Source of the DNA: an uncultured bacterium
GTDB lineage: Bacteria; Actinomycetota; Coriobacteriia; Coriobacteriales; Coriobacteriaceae
Reading direction: 5' to 3'
DNA: 8,803 nt
Assembly (NCBI GenBank): GCA_905216045.1
Contig: CAJMSL010000081.1
Span: forward strand, 1 to 8,803
Within the stretch, counting starts at the first letter, position 1. Each line of letters opens with the position of its first letter. Below, piece after piece: positions 5,863 to 8,803 of the stretch. Under the pieces are notes generated by a model that was not told the DNA's origin, made no database searches, and was given only the letters and a program-made list of their open reading frames with translations. The translations under genes were made by a program, and so were the position numbers.

Positions 5863-8604
5863 GTGGCAGACGATATCAACAATAGCGAGGGTATGGACGA
5901 GGCCGGCGATGCCGGTATGCCCGATGATCTGAAGCGCCTGCTTGCCCGTGCTGAGCAGGGCGAGGACGGCGATCCGGACGCCTATAACCCCGATGCCGAT
6001 GATGACGAGGAAGAGGACGACGACGGTGAGCTCGAGGAGAGCTTTGGCGAAGTCGATCGTGGCGCCTCGGCCGGCGAGGACATCAACGGCGGCCAGCTCC
6101 AGATTTCGGAGTTCGGTCGCGAGATGAAGCAGTCGTTCATCGAGTATTCGATGTCGGTTATCACGGCGCGCGCCCTGCCGGACGTGCGCGACGGCTTAAA
6201 GCCGGTACACCGCCGCATCCTGTACGCGATGAACGAGAGCGGCATCTACCCCAACCGCCCACATAAGAAGTCGGCCTGGACGGTCGGCGAAGTTATCGGT
6301 AAGTACCATCCGCACGGTGACTCCGCGGTCTACGAGGCCATGGTTCGCCTGGCGCAGTGGTTCTCCATGCGCACGCCGCTCATCGATGGTCACGGCAACT
6401 TCGGTAACATCGACGGCGACGGCGCGGCGGCCATGCGTTACACCGAGAGCCGCCTGGCAAAGCCCGCCATGGAACTGCTGCGCGACCTGCAGAAGGATAC
6501 CGTCGACTGGCAGCCCAACTACGACGAATCGCTCGCCGAGCCCGTGGCGCTGCCTGCGCGCTTCCCCAACCTGCTGGTCAACGGCAGCCAGGGCATCGCC
6601 GTCGGCATGGCCACCAACATCGCCCCGCATAACCTCACCGAGGCGATCGAGGCCACCTGCTACCTGATCGACAACCCCGACGCCACCGTCGACGCGCTCA
6701 TGCAGCTCATGCCCGGTCCGGACTTCCCCCCCCGTGCCATCATCATGGGCAGCGCCGGCATTAAGCAGAGCTACGAGACCGGTCGCGGCTCCATTACCGT
6801 GCGTGCCAAGGCACACGTGGAGTCCACCAAGACCGGCCGCAGCCGCTTGGTCTTTACCGAGATTCCCTACATGGTCAACAAGGGCACCCTGCAGGAGAAG
6901 ATCGCCCAGCTCGTCAACGACAAGCGCATCGAGGGCATCTCGGATATGCGCGATGAGTCCAACCAGAAGGGCATCCGTCTGGTCATCGAGCTCAAGAAGG
7001 GCGTCATTCCGCAGGTCGTGCTCAACAATCTGTATAAGTACACCTCGCTGCAGACGACCTTTGGCGCCAACAACCTGGCACTCGTCAACGGCGTTCCCAA
7101 ATGCCTGAGCCTGCGCGAGATGCTGCAGCACTACATCGACCACCAGGTCGACGTCGTCACCCGCCGCACCCGCTTCGACCTTAAGAAGGCCCAGGCCCGC
7201 GCGCATATCCTCGAGGGCTACCTGATGGCCCTTGACCATATCGACGAGGTCATCAGCATCATCCGCTCCTCGCAGACCGACTCCGAGGCCAGCAGCCGAC
7301 TGATCGAACGCTTTGGCTTTACGCCCGAGCAGACCACGGCCATCCTCGAGATGAAGCTGCGCCGCCTGACCGGCCTGGAGCGCGACAAGATCCAAGAAGA
7401 GTTGGACGGCCTGCGCCGCGCCATCGCCTACTACGAGGACCTGCTGGCGCACGAGGAGAAGATTCTGGGCGTCATCAAGGAAGAGATGCGCGAGATCTCC
7501 AAGAAGTTTGGCGACAAGCGCCGTACCGAAATCAGCCAGGTTGAGAAGGACCTGGATGTCGAGGACCTCATCGCCGACGAGGATATGGTCGTGACCATCA
7601 CCCACACCGGCTACGTTAAGCGTATCCCAGTGGCTGCCTACCGTGCCCAGAAGCGCGGTGGCAAGGGCGTGTCGGGCGTCAACCTCAAAGAGGACGACGT
7701 TATCGATGAGATGTTCATCGCGTCCACGCACGAGTACGTGCTGTTCTTCTCGAGCAAGGGCAAGGTCTATCGCCTGAAGGTGCACGAGCTGCCGGTGGGT
7801 ACGCGCCAGGCGCGCGGTACCGCGATCGTCAACCTGCTGCCCTTCGAGGAAGGCGAGAAGATCGCGAGCGTCATCAGCTGCCGCGAGTTCCCGGCCGACG
7901 AGTACCTGATGTTTGCCACCAAGAGCGGCATGGTCAAAAAGACCGTGATGAGCGCATATGACCGCAGCCGTCGCGACGGCCTGATCGCTATCAACCTGCG
8001 TGACGACGACGCGCTGCTGAACGTGCGCCGCGTGCGCGAGGGCGACAAGATTATCCTGGCCACCACCGCGGGCAAGGCGATCATGTTCTCCGAGGAGCAG
8101 GTGCGCGCCACCGGCCGCGATACCAGCGGCGTTCGCGGTATCGGTCTGAAGGACGGCGTGAGCGTTCTGGGCATGGAAGTCACTAACGGCAACGGCGATC
8201 TATTCGTCATCACCGAGCGCGGCTACGGCAAGCGCACGCCGGTCGCGGACTACCCGGAGCAGAATCGCGGCGGCCAGGGCGTCTACACCATTCAAATGAC
8301 CGAACGTAAGGGTAACCTCGCGGCCATGAAGACGGTGGGCCCGCAGCACGAGCTGTTCTTCGTGACGGAGGGCGCGACGGTCATTCGCGTCAAGACCGAC
8401 GAGATCAGCCAGACCGGCCGCGCCACCCAGGGCGTCAAGATGATGACCGTCGACGACAACGACCGCATCTGCGCTGTGGCCCGCATGACGGCCGCCAAAG
8501 AGAGGCCCGAAGGCGAAGCCACAGAAAACGGCTCCGCCCCCGAAGAAACCCCAGTCGATCTAGGCGACGGCAACGACATGCCGGAAGATCTCCTTGACGA
8601 GTAA
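5863..8604 (+). CDS. gyrA: DNA gyrase subunit A
   Basis: GyrA makes and reseals the double-strand break in DNA gyrase and wraps DNA on its C-terminal pinwheel. The protein has 913 residues, longer than usual. The first 80 or so form an extra N-terminal region that is highly acidic at about 35-64 (DADDDEEEDDDGELEE). The conserved part starts near MKQSFIEYSMSVI (88-100). DGLKPVHRR, the quinolone region HPHGDSAVYE (S154 and E158, equivalent to E. coli S83 and D87, both wild-type-like) and RYTE with catalytic Tyr193 follow. The canonical GyrA box QKRGGKG lies at 596-602, which marks it as gyrase rather than topoisomerase IV. A second box-like QNRGGQG lies at 800-806. The last 35 or so residues are acidic and probably disordered. 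GTG 5863 is chosen for its strong ribosome site. A strong terminator follows. Confidence 0.98.
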   Translation: MADDINNSEGMDEAGDAGMPDDLKRLLARAEQGEDGDPDAYNPDADDDEEEDDDGELEESFGEVDRGASAGEDINGGQLQISEFGREMKQSFIEYSMSVITARALPDVRDGLKPVHRRILYAMNESGIYPNRPHKKSAWTVGEVIGKYHPHGDSAVYEAMVRLAQWFSMRTPLIDGHGNFGNIDGDGAAAMRYTESRLAKPAMELLRDLQKDTVDWQPNYDESLAEPVALPARFPNLLVNGSQGIAVGMATNIAPHNLTEAIEATCYLIDNPDATVDALMQLMPGPDFPPRAIIMGSAGIKQSYETGRGSITVRAKAHVESTKTGRSRLVFTEIPYMVNKGTLQEKIAQLVNDKRIEGISDMRDESNQKGIRLVIELKKGVIPQVVLNNLYKYTSLQTTFGANNLALVNGVPKCLSLREMLQHYIDHQVDVVTRRTRFDLKKAQARAHILEGYLMALDHIDEVISIIRSSQTDSEASSRLIERFGFTPEQTTAILEMKLRRLTGLERDKIQEELDGLRRAIAYYEDLLAHEEKILGVIKEEMREISKKFGDKRRTEISQVEKDLDVEDLIADEDMVVTITHTGYVKRIPVAAYRAQKRGGKGVSGVNLKEDDVIDEMFIASTHEYVLFFSSKGKVYRLKVHELPVGTRQARGTAIVNLLPFEEGEKIASVISCREFPADEYLMFATKSGMVKKTVMSAYDRSRRDGLIAINLRDDDALLNVRRVREGDKIILATTAGKAIMFSEEQVRATGRDTSGVRGIGLKDGVSVLGMEVTNGNGDLFVITERGYGKRTPVADYPEQNRGGQGVYTIQMTERKGNLAAMKTVGPQHELFFVTEGATVIRVKTDEISQTGRATQGVKMMTVDDNDRICAVARMTAAKERPEGEATENGSAPEETPVDLGDGNDMPEDLLDE

Positions 8605-8644
8605 GAGGCCCTAACTGTTAGAAAATATGAGACCCCATATATCG

Positions 8645-8677
8645 GCGGTCGGCGCACTGCGCGCCGACCGCTTTTTT
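8645..8677 (+). terminator. Intrinsic terminator after gyrA
   Basis: A perfect 11-bp GC-rich stem pairs GCGGTCGGCGC (8645-8655) with GCGCCGACCGC (8661-8671) around ACTGC, followed by six T (8672-8677). It sits 40 bases after the gyrA stop and closes the gyrBA unit. Confidence 0.93.
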
Positions 8678-8750
8678 GAAAACCTTTGAACCCCGCGGCG
8701 GCCCCGGCGGCCCGGCGGCATGCGATGTCGATCGCGAGTTCCGCACGAGC

Positions 8751-8775
8751 CGGAGAGCACTTAATGTGCTCTCCG
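8751..8775. repeat. Perfect hairpin downstream of gyrA, no T run
   Basis: CGGAGAGCAC (8751-8760) and GTGCTCTCCG (8766-8775) are exact reverse complements around the loop TTAAT. There is no T run on either side, so it is not a standard intrinsic terminator. It could be the start of a leader or structured RNA of the next transcript, a protein-binding palindrome, or a dispersed repeat. The rest of 8678-8803 is GC-rich and shows no gene. Confidence 0.7.
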
Positions 8776-8777
8776 TG

Positions 8778-8799
8778 CGAGCAGGACTGTCCGAGCAGG
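8778..8799 (+). repeat. Short direct repeat CGAGCAGG
   Basis: CGAGCAGG occurs at 8778-8785 and again at 8792-8799, a 14-bp step, directly after the hairpin and running to the window edge. With two copies only, chance is possible. Confidence 0.4.
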
Positions 8800-8803
8800 C
8801 GAC

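Noticed and set aside
6301..6345. Quinolone-resistance substitution in gyrA
   Set aside because: Ser154 and Glu158 are the residues normal in susceptible Gram-positive type GyrA, so there is no resistance signature here.
6196..7785. Minus-strand open frame of 529 codons across gyrA
   Set aside because: Antisense to conserved gyrA, repetitive Leu/Val/Asp/Gly composition, no family resemblance.

Overview
The window is a chromosomal replication-origin locus, all on the + strand, in the order dnaA (3' part only) – oriC-type spacer – dnaN – recF – dciA (DUF721) – gyrB – gyrA, followed by a terminator. The high G+C coding sequence, the DUF721 gene between recF and gyrB, the GTG starts and the gene order point to Actinomycetota. 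The form of the DnaA C-terminus and the absence of gnd between dnaN and recF suggest class Coriobacteriia, perhaps Collinsella. This assignment comes from recognition, not from a database comparison.

Layout. Positions 1-707 hold the C-terminal part of DnaA: the end of the AAA+ domain and the DNA-binding domain IV. The frame carries an in-frame TAG at 18-20. The stretch where DnaA normally has its two Box VII arginines encodes leucines instead. Positions 708-945 are non-coding and look like oriC. They hold a run of degenerate DnaA-box-like repeats, then a box pair beside five DnaA-trio-like triplets, then a very AT-rich segment running up to the dnaN start. dnaN, recF and dciA are tightly packed (9-nt gap, then a 14-nt overlap) and end at a strong intrinsic terminator. 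gyrB and gyrA form a second unit with an 11-nt gap and near-identical Shine-Dalgarno/GTG starts, and end at a second strong terminator. The last 126 bases carry no gene, but do contain a perfect hairpin and a short direct repeat.

The genes work together. DnaA opens the origin, DciA acts on the replicative helicase, DnaN is the sliding clamp, RecF loads RecA at gaps, and GyrA2GyrB2 removes positive supercoils ahead of the fork and sets the supercoiling that origin opening needs. I see no accessory element, phage, CRISPR or new gene system. What deserves a second look is the unusual DnaA, the matching unusual origin sequence, and the acidic or charged additions to both gyrase subunits.
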